Part shown: positions 1 through 12,700 of the stretch, piece after piece
Layout: every line of letters begins with the position of its first letter
How positions within the stretch are numbered: position 1 is the first letter of the stretch
Source: Cydia pomonella
Taxonomy: Eukaryota > Arthropoda > Insecta > Lepidoptera > Tortricidae
Reading direction: 5' to 3'
Length of the DNA stretch: 64,000 nt
NCBI RefSeq assembly: GCF_033807575.1
Contig: NC_084706.1
Coordinates: 26,023,204 to 26,087,203, forward strand
Position numbers and translations under genes: made by a program
Notes under the pieces: model-generated
Told to the model about the DNA's origin: nothing
The model's input: the letters and a program-made list of their open reading frames with translations, nothing else
The model's database searches: none

Positions 1-136
1 TAGTCTCATTTTGTATTGGATTTAGAAAGAGCGCGCCAAGCGGGACGTTTTGGAAACTCAAAATCCTATACAAAATTAGACTTAACGCAAACGCGTTCGC
101 ACGTTATGATGTCGATCAAATTTACACTAGGGGTAC
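1..136. mobile_element. Partial copy of the GTACCCC palindromic MITE
   Basis: Matches the right two-thirds of the element at 43118-43308 with few differences and ends in ctaggggtac. The left part is outside the window. Confidence 0.85.
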
Positions 137-680
137 AGTTTCCAATGTTACCGGGACAAAGTCGTGAAGTGGTTGCAATTTCGAGTATTTGGAATGCTTT
201 TTGCACTCTCTGCCGCAGCCCCAGCTCTCCGCACTGTGTGGGTAAGATGCGACAGAGCGAATGTACTTAAGCACGTCGCATCTAAATTGAGACGACGCCC
301 ATTAAACGAATTCTACGGATTTCACTGACGTGTCTTTGTCACTCGCGCGACATATTTTGGAGAGCCTAGGTCTCCTTTACGCACTAACGGTGCGAGCAGC
401 GTTCACGACGGCCGTGTGAGACTACGCCCCTTCGCCCATGGAACCAGCGGTAACCCGTCCAGTCGTTTGCCGTCTGTCCTACTTAAACCCTGAGCCTTCA
501 GAACACACCCTTTGGTTATATATAAACAAAATGTATATTGTAAAGCCAACTTCAACTGTCCGATATGCAGCTACAGTATTTTCAACTACTTTTGACAAAC
601 TCTTAGTTTTATAGTAAAATAGATGGAACTTGTTAAGTTTCCCCTTGCATTTATGATAGTAACATTGCTTTTAATTTCAG
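137..680. other. Intron sequence, nothing recognised
   Basis: Exo70 intron before exon 1 of the window. No repeat or gene signature seen apart from the MITE end at the left. Confidence 0.4.
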
Positions 681-755
681 GCATTGGATAAGTTGGCAGA
701 AGCTCAAAATTATTTCAACAAGAACAATCCACAGAGTGTAGAACTCGAAAATATT
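681..755 (+). CDS. Exo70: Exo70 exon 1 in window (ALDKLAEAQNYF...)
   Basis: The exon follows a good acceptor (ttttaatttcag) and ends at GTAAGT. It is 25 codons, phase 0 at both ends. The ...NNPQSVELENI end matches the conserved Exo70 segment after the N-terminal coiled coil. It is not the first exon of the gene, because it starts mid-protein. Confidence 0.9.
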
Positions 756-3700
756 GTAAGTATAGATTTATTTTCCCTGGCAATAACTAAAATCAAAATA
801 GCAAGTTTTTATCATTAGGGTTCCGTTGGGTTAAACGTGACCCTATTACTAAGACTCCGCCGTCCGTCTATCCGTCACCAGGCTCTATCTCATGAACCGT
901 GATAGCTAGTTGTAATTTTTACAGACGATGTATTTCTGTTGCCGATATAACAACAAATACTAAAAAGCACGGAACCCTCGGTGCGCGAGTCTCTTGCCCG
1001 ATTTTTTTATTGGTGTATAATGCGAGTCTGTAAAATTTAATCTATCGACATCGTCAGTTGGGAGTCATGTTGACCTTGAAACTAAATTACATCAATTAGT
1101 CTGACATATTGCCCGAATAATAGTACACCACAATGAATGAATGAATTTATTGCGTATTTGGAAATTCAAGTTACAAAGTAGCAGATACAATCGCAGAAAA
1201 TGAGTCACACGGAACCCTACCTTTACTGGTGTACACGCTATTACATTTATTTCTAGAATTATGTTATTGTAAGGACTTGATTATTGAAACAACGACATAT
1301 TGGAAGTGTCTTTTATTTGTAAAGCGCTGCCTCACTCTTACCTTACTGTTTATAGATATCTCTATTCTTGTTACTCTAACGGTGTTATTAAATATCGAAT
1401 TAGACTACTATGGTTCGACCTAATAATCGACTTTGCCCTTACATGCCCTTTGAAATTTAAATTGAAAAGAATATATTATTTTAATTTTAAATTTCACATC
1501 TCTCTTACCCTTACATTATGAATATCCCAGATACCGCAATGACAGTTCTATTGCATCAATTTGTTCTACTGATATGTCATTTTAGAACCAAATTGGTAGT
1601 AAAGCAGAATATATTTCCGTTTTATACGTTGACAAATTTCAATTGCATTTGTCTTGCCAATTTTAATTTGTGAGCCATTAAGATAAGGCAATAAAAGGTT
1701 GTGGTGTGTGTACTACGACTTACCCACACACGTAGCTTTGTATATATGGCATGCACTCGTTATTTAACATATTTTAGACAAAATGAACGTATACTTAAGA
1801 CCAGATAGTTATCCTTTGACGCTCCACCTCACATGGCGACTCTGCCAGTGCGGCCTTGTGCGCCTGCCGAACGAAAAGATAATGAATGATAAAAATTAAA
1901 ACAATCGTATTTACAAGGACAAGTATTTATAAATATTTATATATTATATATATCGTTGTCTAAGTACCCTCAACACAAGCCTTATTGAGCTTACTGTGGG
2001 ACTTAGTCAATTTGTGTAATGATGTCCTATAATATTTATTTATTTATTTCAGTATAAGTACACAGTTATACAATACATAATATATAGTGCTAGATAAATT
2101 CGATTTGGCTTGCAAACTTGATTGTCGCAGAACCAGTTGTACAACACGGGGGTTTTGAAACTGGAGACCGCTTTCGAAGAGCTGCTGAATCGCAACACAC
2201 GTCCACTCTCACCCACCACTCTGATGGACATGATTGCTTTAGAAGAAGGTAAGCCACCAATTGGCTACTTGACTGTTTTTTGTAAATAATGTCAAACGAT
2301 CTTGATTTTCCTGAGGATCAAATGTCTATATAGGACTCATGGCATTTGAGCAACACAAAGGTCAGAAATGAGAGTTAAAGTCATATAAGTGTGTCCTAAA
2401 TGTGGAAGATGAAGGAAATTGCCATTTTGACCCTGAAATATTAGGTTGTCTGGAAGAGATCGCTTCTTAGCGATAAGATCGCCTGTTGTTACCTAACTTT
2501 TACGTGTTTTTTCATTTCCTGTCTATTTTTAACTGTATGGTGCACAATAAAGAATATTTACTTACTTAAATATTGCGTTTATGTGTATAGTTGTCATACA
2601 ATTTATTTTTCAATAAAATGTAAGGAATCAAATAGTACCATTTTCTTTTATTTTTGAAAGACAAAAAAAAAAAAAATTAAGACTTCGGAGCCTTGTATTT
2701 TTTTATAATCTCAATATATTTTTTTAAAATTCCACTTTTTTTTATAATGGATGGCTCATTTTCTATCCATTTAACTAAATTTTGTTATAATATTCAACAT
2801 GTGTCAAGTACCCAATTCATTTCATGGGTTTTTACTGCGATTTGCCCGAACAGTCATATGCAGAGCTTGGCTGGGGTTAGCTGTTGCTGTAGCTGAGTTT
2901 GCAGAATATGGAGTTCCGTACCCAAAGGGTAAAACGGGACCCTATTACTAAGACTCCAATGTCCGTCCGTCCGTCACCATGCCCATTTATCCCAGGGGGG
3001 ATTTAAATCTTCTCGGGTCAGAGGTGTAGGTTTAGAGCCGGTGTAGCTTTATTTGACGTTCATAAGCGCATCGTAATATGCCTACTTGAATAATAAACTA
3101 TCTTTATCTTATCGAAAACTGTTTTGTTGTGTAACCGGGTACAGACTCGAGCGTGGACAGCGTGAGCGTGTCGGGCTCGGGCCCCAGCTCGTGCGGCGCG
3201 GCGCCGGGCGCGGAGGCGCTGCTCGCGGCCCGGGCGCCGGCGGCCAGACAGGCTTTGAACGCCTTTAAAGATCATCTGAAAGCGCGGTCTGTCCCTCATG
3301 ATCCTATCATGGTAAGTGACTGTTTAGACGCTAGGTGGCGTTGTTGTGAACGGTATGAGAGAGAGTAGGCAGTAATCTCTGAAAGCAGCCGGCCTCCCGT
3401 ACAGGCCGTACTTACCGCTAGGGCTCCGGCGGCTAGACAAGCTTTGAACGCCTTTAAAGATCACTTGAAAGCGCGGTCTGTACCGCATGATCCTATCATG
3501 GCAAGTGACTGTTTAGACGCTAGGTGGCGTTGTTGTGAACGGTATGAAAGAAAGTAGGCAGTAGTCTCTGAAAGCAGGCGGTCTCCCGTACAGGCCCTAC
3601 TTACGGCTAGGGCTCCGGCGGCCAGACAAGCTTTGAACGTGAAGATCATCTGAAAGCGCGGTCTGTCCCTCATGATCCTATCATGGTGAGTGATAGTTTA

Positions 3701-6700
3701 GTCGCTAGGTGGCGGCATGACCCTATCATGTTAAGTGACAGTTTAGTCGCTGGATGGCGTTGTTGTACAACAAAGGAAACTGTATTAAAGAAGAAGAGTA
3801 GTAGCACTACTTACTACGAATACTCCGGCAGCAAGACAAGTGCTTATTGCATTTAAAGATCATTTAAAAGCGCGGTCTGTTCCTCATGATCCTACCATGG
3901 TAAGTGATAGTTTAGCCGCTAGATGGCGTTGTTTTAAAACAAAGGAAACTGACGAAACGGTATTAAAAATAGTAGGCAGTAGTCTCTGAAAGCAGCCGGC
4001 CGCCCGTACAGGCCCTACTCACGGCTAGGGCTCCGGCGGCTAGATAAGCTTTGAACGCTTTTCAAGATCATCTGAAAGTCACCATGATAAGATCATCCGT
4101 ACCGCACGATCATATCATGGTGAGTGACATTTTTACACCGATTATCTACTAGATGGCGTTGCAAGACGGAAGAAAACGTAAAAAGATATCAGGGAGGATC
4201 TGCCGGCCTCCAGTGCAGCTTGCTACGAAAGCTCCGGCTTTAAGACAGGTGCTTAATGCATTTAAAGATAATTTGAAGCGGTCGGTTGGGCCTCATGGTC
4301 CTGTCATAGTGATTGAGAGTTTAGTCGCTAGATGGCGTAATAGTGAGATTAGTTACCCAATTATTCACTAGATGGCGTAATAGTGAGATTAGTTACCCAA
4401 TTATTCACTAGATGGCGCCACTCCTTTTAGAATTCTTGTTGTGACTCTCGTTGCATTTTTTTTAATTTACGCAATAATGTTTTGTAATCCCGTTATTAAC
4501 TTACGTAGTTTAAAATGTCTTTGTTTCAGAGAGCTAAAAATCTACTGCACCGTTCTGACAGCACTACCAAGAAAACGAGCAAGATACAAAAAGTGTTAGT
4601 AAATTAAATTTTAATTTTGTATTTACAATCCAGTTGATATAAACCATTAAGGCTAAATTGACTAAAATACCGATAATTCTTTTATAATAATTTACAATAC
4701 TTAAGCACGAAAACAACGATTTTACTAGAAAAGTTTAGACATATCTTTAATCTAAAAAAAAGTTTAATGTAGTAGTTTTTTGTCATGGTGGAGATAATTT
4801 AACCTGTATAATGGTGGAATGCATTTCTTTCAAGATTTAAAACTGTGTTGTTGGAAAAAAAATCTTATGTGTGAAAATGTTATTTACTCATTTTCGACTA
4901 GCTTTACAAACCTAGACTCGTACCTATTTTAATGCCTTTAATAAATAAATATTATAGGACATTATTACACAAATTGACTAAGTCCCACAGTAAGCTCAAT
5001 AAGGCTTGTGTTGAGGGTACTTAGACAACGATATATATAATATATAAATATTTATAAATACTTAAATACATAGAAAACACCCATGACTCAGGAACAAATA
5101 TCCATGCTCATCACACGAATAAATGCCCTTACTAGGATTTGAACCCGGGACCATCAGCTTCGTAGGCAGGGTCACTACCCACTAGGCCAAACCGGTCGTC
5201 ATTTAATTATTTAGCATTCACATAAAGTACTATTTTACAAGCTTTTATTTAACATGCCCTGTTAGTATGCATGTTATTTTATTAGTGTGAAATCTTGGAA
5301 GCTAAATTTGACCCACTTCCCGATTTCCGATTGAGCTGAAAATTTGCACATGTAAGTCGGGAGACAATGCAATATAAGGATACCATCAAGCTGATCTGGA
5401 GATGGAGACCGGAGGTGGCCATGGGAATTCTGTGATAAAACAACGCAACCTAATTGTGTTTCGGGTATTTTTAATTATCTCGATGAGTATTAGTTGCCTG
5501 TGGTAAAAATATATATTCAGCAACAATGACATTATTGCCAAAAACTTATTTAAAAGCTGTTTATTGCAGGATAGAAAAGCGAGCGAACAAAATAATCCAA
5601 AAGGCTTCACAGACACTCGAGAATTCTACCGGGCTAGCGATCGGCCCTCGCCGCTCCGTCAGCGAGGCTTGTGAGTTTCCTTCTTATGTCACTTTTTCCT
5701 CAGTTTTGAGGTGATTTTTCACGTTTCTTCGTCAATATCAAGAAATATGGTTACCAACACGTTGTTCAACTTTTGTTTGAATGTCGGTTTTTAGATGACA
5801 TCTCTATTAGTCTTTAACCTCCGGTAGGGTCACGACACTAGCCTTTTCCGGCAGCCATTAACCTCTTCGTTGAACTTGACTAAGTGCACGCTGCTGCATA
5901 TTAAAATCCTTAAAAATAGTATAAAGCCACCTTTCGAGTTCTGAATTAGTATTTAAAGTTAATAAAACAAGTGCCAATCACATTGTGCGTGTGGATAAGT
6001 GTGGAGCTGCGCTGTGAGGTATCCTCAGGTCCAAAAGGGTTACGGTAAGCCGAGCTCGCACGTTTTCCGCTGACTAGGAATCCTCGGGGAGCGAGCCTAA
6101 ATCCACGCAAGCCTCATCATTGTAGAAAGGTATGTGGTTGAGCACAATTTTCTAGTAGAAAAACCTTAGTTTTAAAACGTTTTAAAACTATGAACGAAAA
6201 TCGTGTTGGTTTAAATCAAAATATAGAAAAACCTTGTTCAAAAAGATTTCGATTACTCATTTAATTTGTCGGTTTAAATTAATCGAAAGATATTTTTTAT
6301 GTCCACCATTAAATTTAGTACATTTAAAAACACACGTTAAAGTTAAATAAGGCTATTTGGAAATAGATGGTCTTTATTTTAATTTGATAGCTTTCTCAAG
6401 AGATTATAATTATATAGTACGCAGCCTGCATATGGCAGGTGCTTCAAAAAAGTGTACAGGTTGTCTGTGTACGATAAGCATCCTGACCGAATTTTCAGTC
6501 ATCTTTTTGCATTTTTTTCTGTTCTATACGGCACAACAGAGGTTTGAACCCGCTATTTTTGACCACCACACACTCATAAAAAGTGAAAGGGTCAACAACG
6601 CATTACACCCCTTTTATTTCACGTACGCTTATTTGTCATCGTCGTTGAAAACCTCAAAAACGACTACCACGTGCTTGCAGACACTGAAGAGTCGTACGAA

Positions 6701-9700
6701 GCGCTAGAAGAGTGGGAATCGATGCTAGCGGGCTCCGTGGCGGCCGCGCTGGCTCGGCTCGCGCGGCACGAGCAGCGCGCTCTCCTGGGACTCGTGCCGC
6801 TAACTCGTCTGCCACCGTTACTCGCCCAGATTCTACACGAGTGCTTCGCTACTCTGCACCAGGATGTCGAGGTAAATAATACAACTTTAGAGTAGGGAGA
6901 GATAGCTGTGCGCGTGCATATATAACAACTTTTTTCATTGTTTTCTATGTTTAGAGACTCAAAATTCAAATTTTACATGAGTGCTTCGCTACGTTGCGAC
7001 AGGGTGTCGAGGGATTATTTCATCATTAATATGTGTTTGTATATTCTTCCAGGAGCTCTTCAATAAATTTAACACCTTTTTTAATGCGTACAACAATTTT
7101 TTATTACGTTTAAGAAAATTAACAAAAATGTGTGTTGGCTTGACCGCGATCGGATAGCGTCTGTATGACGAGTGGCGGGGCGCATCCTATGCAGAACACG
7201 GTGTCGACACGGTGCTGCTTGCCGTAGGGGCGCGGTGTTTTACTGTCTCTGAACAGTGTTTAATGCCGAACGTTCAAATATCGTACCTTGGGAGAGTTGG
7301 GATGCAGAGATAGTTGGCATGCATTTCGCTGTAATTGTTATACAATGTGTTTGTACATGTATAGGTGAGCCGTTAACCATACCCATATATATACCATACC
7401 CTATGTTTATTCTCAACCATTTTAAAAACGAAACCTTTTAAGTTTTATGGCGCCAAACACGACTGCACTTGCTTAATGTACCATTATCTGTCCATTTACC
7501 TATCGCACATAAAAAAAAAATATTCGATAGCTTATGAATAAGGGCATAACTTTCAAGCATATATGTCACAATTTCCACAATTACTCGTGAATTAATGATA
7601 AAAAGAAAAATAGTCTTAAACTAAGTTAAAATGTAAAAAATATCAAATTTTTATAAATCAATGGTCTCCATCCAAGCTTAAACCTGCAGATTATGCCTCA
7701 CGAGGTTTGCGTCCATCAGAGCTTTCAACTACTTCAATGTGGTTTAATGGACCAGAGTACCTTAAAAAGGAACCAATAAAATATGACAGACCAAAAAACA
7801 TAATCACAGATTTCGAAGTAACAAGGGCTTTGCATATTACAAGTGATTGTACAATTTGGGATAGGTTTTCATCGTTATCACGACTGATTCGAGTGATTGC
7901 TTATTGCAGACGTTTCTTAATTAAACTCAAGAAGACCTGTCACTTAAAGATACGATACAAAATATTTAACCAGTAAAGAACTAAAGGAAGCTCTCGACGT
8001 TTGCCTACGACAATGCCAAAGGGAATATTTTGAAGAAGAGATTAAAAAGTTAAAAAACCAGGAAGCACAAATGCCACGAGGTTCAAACTTAAAGTCCCTG
8101 AATCCATTTTTAGATGACCTAGAAATAATGAGAGTTGGAGGACGATTAGAAAATCCACTTAACTCTCCACTCTCCACTTAAGCAACGATAGGAAGCATCC
8201 AATATTACTGCCCAAAATCTCTACATTATCACGTCTTATAGTATTGGACGCTCATATCAAGACTTTACATGGTGCCCCACAAATTATGCAAAATTACATC
8301 AATTCAAGATATTGGATTTTAGCATCAAAAGATTTAGTAAATGCCTGCTTTCGAAAGTGTGTGACTTGTATCAGACATTCTATAGCAAGTCGATCTAAAT
8401 CGCAATTAATGGGACAATTACCAGAAGCCAGGGTTACACCAGCACGTCCGTTCAAATTTTGTGGTGTCGACTATGCCGGCCCTATCAACCTCCGAACGTC
8501 TGGAGGACGTGGACACAGATCCTTTAAAGGATATATATGCCTATTTATTTGTATGTCTACGCGAGCTGTCCATATTGAAGTAGTCAGCAGCCTTACAACT
8601 GAAGGATTCATACAAGCCTTCAAACGATTGGTAGCTAGACGTGGTCCCTGTCGAGAAATTTGGAGTGACAATGGAACAAATTTTCAGGGTGCCTCCAGAG
8701 AACTTAAATTAATGCTACAAGCAGAGAATAAGAATATGTTCTCAGAAATTGCAGAAGCTTTGGCAACCGAAGGCACCACATGGCATTTTATTCCACCACA
8801 TGCTCCCAATTTCGGCGGTTTGTGGGAAGCAGGTATCAAATCAACAAAGTACCACCTGAAACGGGTTATAGGTGAATCCACGCTGACTTATGAAGAAATG
8901 GCGACGGTGTTGACTCAGGTAGAGGCTTGTCTAAACTCTAGACCTCTAGCCCGTATAACCAATGATCCAGACAATACAAATGTTTTGACACCTGGACATT
9001 TCTTAGTTGGAGAACCACTGGTTACAGTGCCAGATTATGATTACTCAAACACTAATGTTAGCAGTTTGCGCAGGTGGCAGTTTACGCAACGCATGGTTCA
9101 GGATTTTTGGCGTAAATGGTCAAATGAATACCTCACAAGGTTTTTACACCGTTATAAATGGTCTCAACAGACTCCAGAACCCAACATTGGAGATGTTGTC
9201 CTAATCAAGGAAGACTTGCCACCAAGTCGTTGGCTGCTTGGCAGGATTGTTAACAAACACCCTGGTTCGGACAACATAACTCGCGTTGTTACTTTACGTT
9301 CAAAGGGGTCATTAATAAAACGCCCAACCTCCAAAGTGTGTGTTCTGCCAGTTAGTAATTAAGTTGCATGTCAAATTAAAAGCTGTCATTTCCTACTATT
9401 AAGTTTCTTCCCGGGCGGACAATCTCGTGTTAATTTTAAGTAAAATTTTAATAATATATTTTTATTTATTTTTTTGGTCAAAGATAGACCAGTTTCTAGT
9501 TTTATGACAGTATTGTTTGTGCCTGTTACTTTTACTCTAATTAAAGGTATTCTTCATATGTACACAATCAGAAGAATATTATATTGCTATAACTTAGATT
9601 ATATAGCTTTACTTTCTTAGTTTGTTATCTTATCTTTTGTAAGCTCCTTAGGAAGGTTTTACACATCTATTCAACGTTTTTATAAAACTCCCGTCACGGT

Positions 9701-12700
9701 GGGCGGTATTCTCCTGTAATTAAAGAACGTAAGACGTTCCTTGGTGGGCGGAATGTACAACTTGTATTGTATAGCAAGCATAATGTACCAATATCCCGCT
9801 AGATGGCGCTGTTCCCTCCGCGCAGATTCGTAGATCGCGGTGATAAGATTTTTCTTAGATTGTATAAGTATCCTGTCATGTTCTTTGTTTACCAACATCA
9901 ATAAACCGCCTACTTTGGATGGACAGTTTTGTTTGGTTTGTTCAAAATGAGAGTACAGGATGTCACTTACAAGTTGACATCAAAATGATCCGCTAGCTTA
10001 AACATTTTCCAAGTTACACGAGTCCAAACAAGACTTCTGTAATGTGCGTCGAACTAAGTCGCTTATTCCAAATGATAATTCAGGCGGCGGGTAAGTATTC
10101 CTTGGAACCGAGTTGACGCAGTTTGCCCGAGTCAAAACGCTTCGCTAACGCTTCAGTCAATAACAGAGGCTTTTAAAGTTTATTAAATAAGGTGGTAAGT
10201 TTTTTAATAAATGTGGTTTCTTTTAGCGCGCGTGCCAGCGTAGCCGTCGCGCTTGTGCGCGCAGCTCTTGCGGCGCATCAGCGTGCTGGGCGCTGCTGGC
10301 GCGCCTGCAGCGCCTGCAGCCCGACGTGGCGCGCGCGCTCGCGCCCGCCGAGCCCACTGTCTACACTAGCATCGTCAACAACTGCCACATGCACGTGAGT
10401 ATTATAGTGTCGCATCAGCGTGCTGGGCGCTGCTGGCGCGCCTGCAGCGCCTGCAGCCCGACGTGGCGCGCGCGCTCGCGCCCGCCGAGCCCACTGTCTA
10501 CACTAGCATCGTCAACAACTGCCACATGCACGTGAGTATTATAGTGTCGCATCAGCGTGCTGGGCGCTGCTGGCGCGCCTGCAGCGCCTGCAGCCCGACG
10601 TGGCGCGCGCGCTCGCGCCCGCCGAGCCCACTGTCTACACTAGCATCGTCAACAACTGCCACATGCACGTGAGTATTATAGTGTCGCATCAGCGTGCTGG
10701 GCGCTGCTGGCGCGCCTGCAGCGCCTGCAGCCCGACGTGGCGCGCGCGCTCGCGCCCGCCGAGCCCACTGTCTACACTAGCATCGTCAACAACTGCCACA
10801 TGCACGTGAGTATTATAGTGTCGCATCAGCGTGCTGGGCGCTGCTGGCGCGCCTGCAGCGCCTGCAGCCCGACGTGGCGCGCGCGCTCGCGCCCGCCGAG
10901 CCCACTGTCTACACTAGCATCGTCAACAACTGCCACATGCACGTGAGTATTATAGTGTCGCATCAGCGTGCTGGGCGCTGCTGGCGCGCCTGCAGCGCCT
11001 GCAGCCCGACGTGGCGCGCGCGCTCGCGCCCGCCGAGCCCACTGTCTACACTAGCATCGTCAACAACTGCCACATGCACGTGAGTATTATAGTGTCGCAT
11101 CAGCGTGCTGGGCGCTGCTGGCGCGCCTGCAGCGCCTGCAGCCCGACGTGGCGCGCGCGCTCGCGCCCGCCGAGCCCACTGTCTACACTAGCATCGTCAA
11201 CAACTGCCACATGCACGTGAGTATTATAGTGTCGCATCAGCGTGCTGGGCGCTGCTGGCGCGCCTGCAGCGCCTGCAGCCCGACGTGGCGCGCGCGCTCG
11301 CGCCCGCCGAGCCCACTGTCTACACTAGCATCGTCAACAACTGCCACATGCACGTGAGTATTATAGTGTCGCATCAGCGTGCTGGGCGCTGCTGGCGCGC
11401 CTGCAGCGCCTGCAGCCCGACGTGGCGCGCGCGCTCGCGCCCGCCGAGCCCACTGTCTACACTAGCATCGTCAACAACTGCCACATGCACGTGAGTATTA
11501 TAGTGTCGCATCAGCGTGCTGGGCGCTGCTGGCGCGCCTGCAGCGCCTGCAGCCCGACGTGGCGCGCGCGCTCGCGCCCGCCGAGCCCACTGTCTACACT
11601 AGCATCGTCAACAACTGCCACATGCACGTGAGTATTATAGTGTCGCATCAGCGTGCTGGGCGCTGCTGGCGCGCCTGCAGCGCCTGCAGCCCGACGTGGC
11701 GCGCGCGCTCGCGCCCGCCGAGCCCACTGTCTACACTAGCATCGTCAACAACTGCCACATGCACGTGAGTATTATAGTGTCGCATCAGCGTGCTGGGCGC
11801 TGCTGGCGCGCCTGCAGCGCCTGCAGCCCGACGTGGCGCGCGCGCTCGCGCCCGCCGAGCCCACTGTCTACACTAGCATCGTCAACAACTGCCACATGCA
11901 CGTGAGTATTATAGTGTCGCATCAGCGTGCTGGGCGCTGCTGGCGCGCCTGCAGCGCCTGCAGCCCGACGTGGCGCGCGCGCTCGCGCCCGCCGAGCCCA
12001 CTGTCTACACTAGCATCGTCAACAACTGCCACATGCACGTGAGTATTATAGTGTCGCATCAGCGTGCTGGGCGCTGCTGGCGCGCCTGCAGCGCCTGCAG
12101 CCCGACGTGGCGCGCGCGCTCGCGCCCGCCGAGCCCGCTGTCTACACTAGCATCGTCAACAACTGCCACATGCACGTGAGTATTAAAATAATCCACTAGA
12201 TGTCGCTGTACAACCCAACACAGTTTATGGGCTATACTAGTTTAGCCAAAAACTGTACCGAGCGCTGTTTGCACGACTTCAGCTTGCATTGTCAACATTG
12301 AGTAACAAAATTACTTAATTATCCGCTAGATGTCGCTATACCGACAGAGACAATTCTTTACTTCTGTAAACTAGTTTAGTCAACAACTGCAGCCCTACGT
12401 GGCGTGCGCACTGGCTTCCCCCGAGCCTACTGTCTACACTAGCATTGTCAACAACCGCCACATGCAGATTAGTATTAAAATAATCCGCTAGATGTCGCTG
12501 TACAAACCAACACAGTTTTTAGACTATACCAGTTTAGTAAAAAACTGTACCGAGCGCTGCACGCACGACTTCAGCTTATATAATAGTATTGTCATCTTCT
12601 GTCACATGCATGTGAGTAACAAAATTTCTTGATTGTCCGCTAGATGTCGGTATACCGACCGAGACAATTCTTTACTTATGCAAACTAGTTTAGTCAACAA

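Larger units (their letters stand above)
7662..9925 (+). mobile_element. 5'-truncated BEL/Pao retrotransposon fragment
   Basis: Pol sequence from the late RNase H region through integrase, then about 500 bp that could be the 3' LTR. The start near 7662 is truncated, with no gag, protease or RT present. A frameshift with a local CTCTCCACT duplication breaks the frame near 8170. After the integrase stop there is a GGGCGGAC-type purine stretch, then TGTTAATT near 9429 as a candidate LTR start, and an AATAAA near 9900. No second LTR is present to confirm the boundaries. It lies in the Exo70 intron between exons 6 and 7. Confidence 0.8.

Noticed and set aside
4941..5200. tRNA gene on the minus strand
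   Set aside because: Boxes A and B are present, but several near-identical copies share a long non-tRNA body and (ATTT)n tail, so it is a SINE.
10275..12185. CRISPR-like or repeated peptide array (overlapping 69-codon ORFs)
   Set aside because: Units are exon-derived with donors, there are no spacer/repeat alternations, and the ORFs are in the wrong frame for Exo70.
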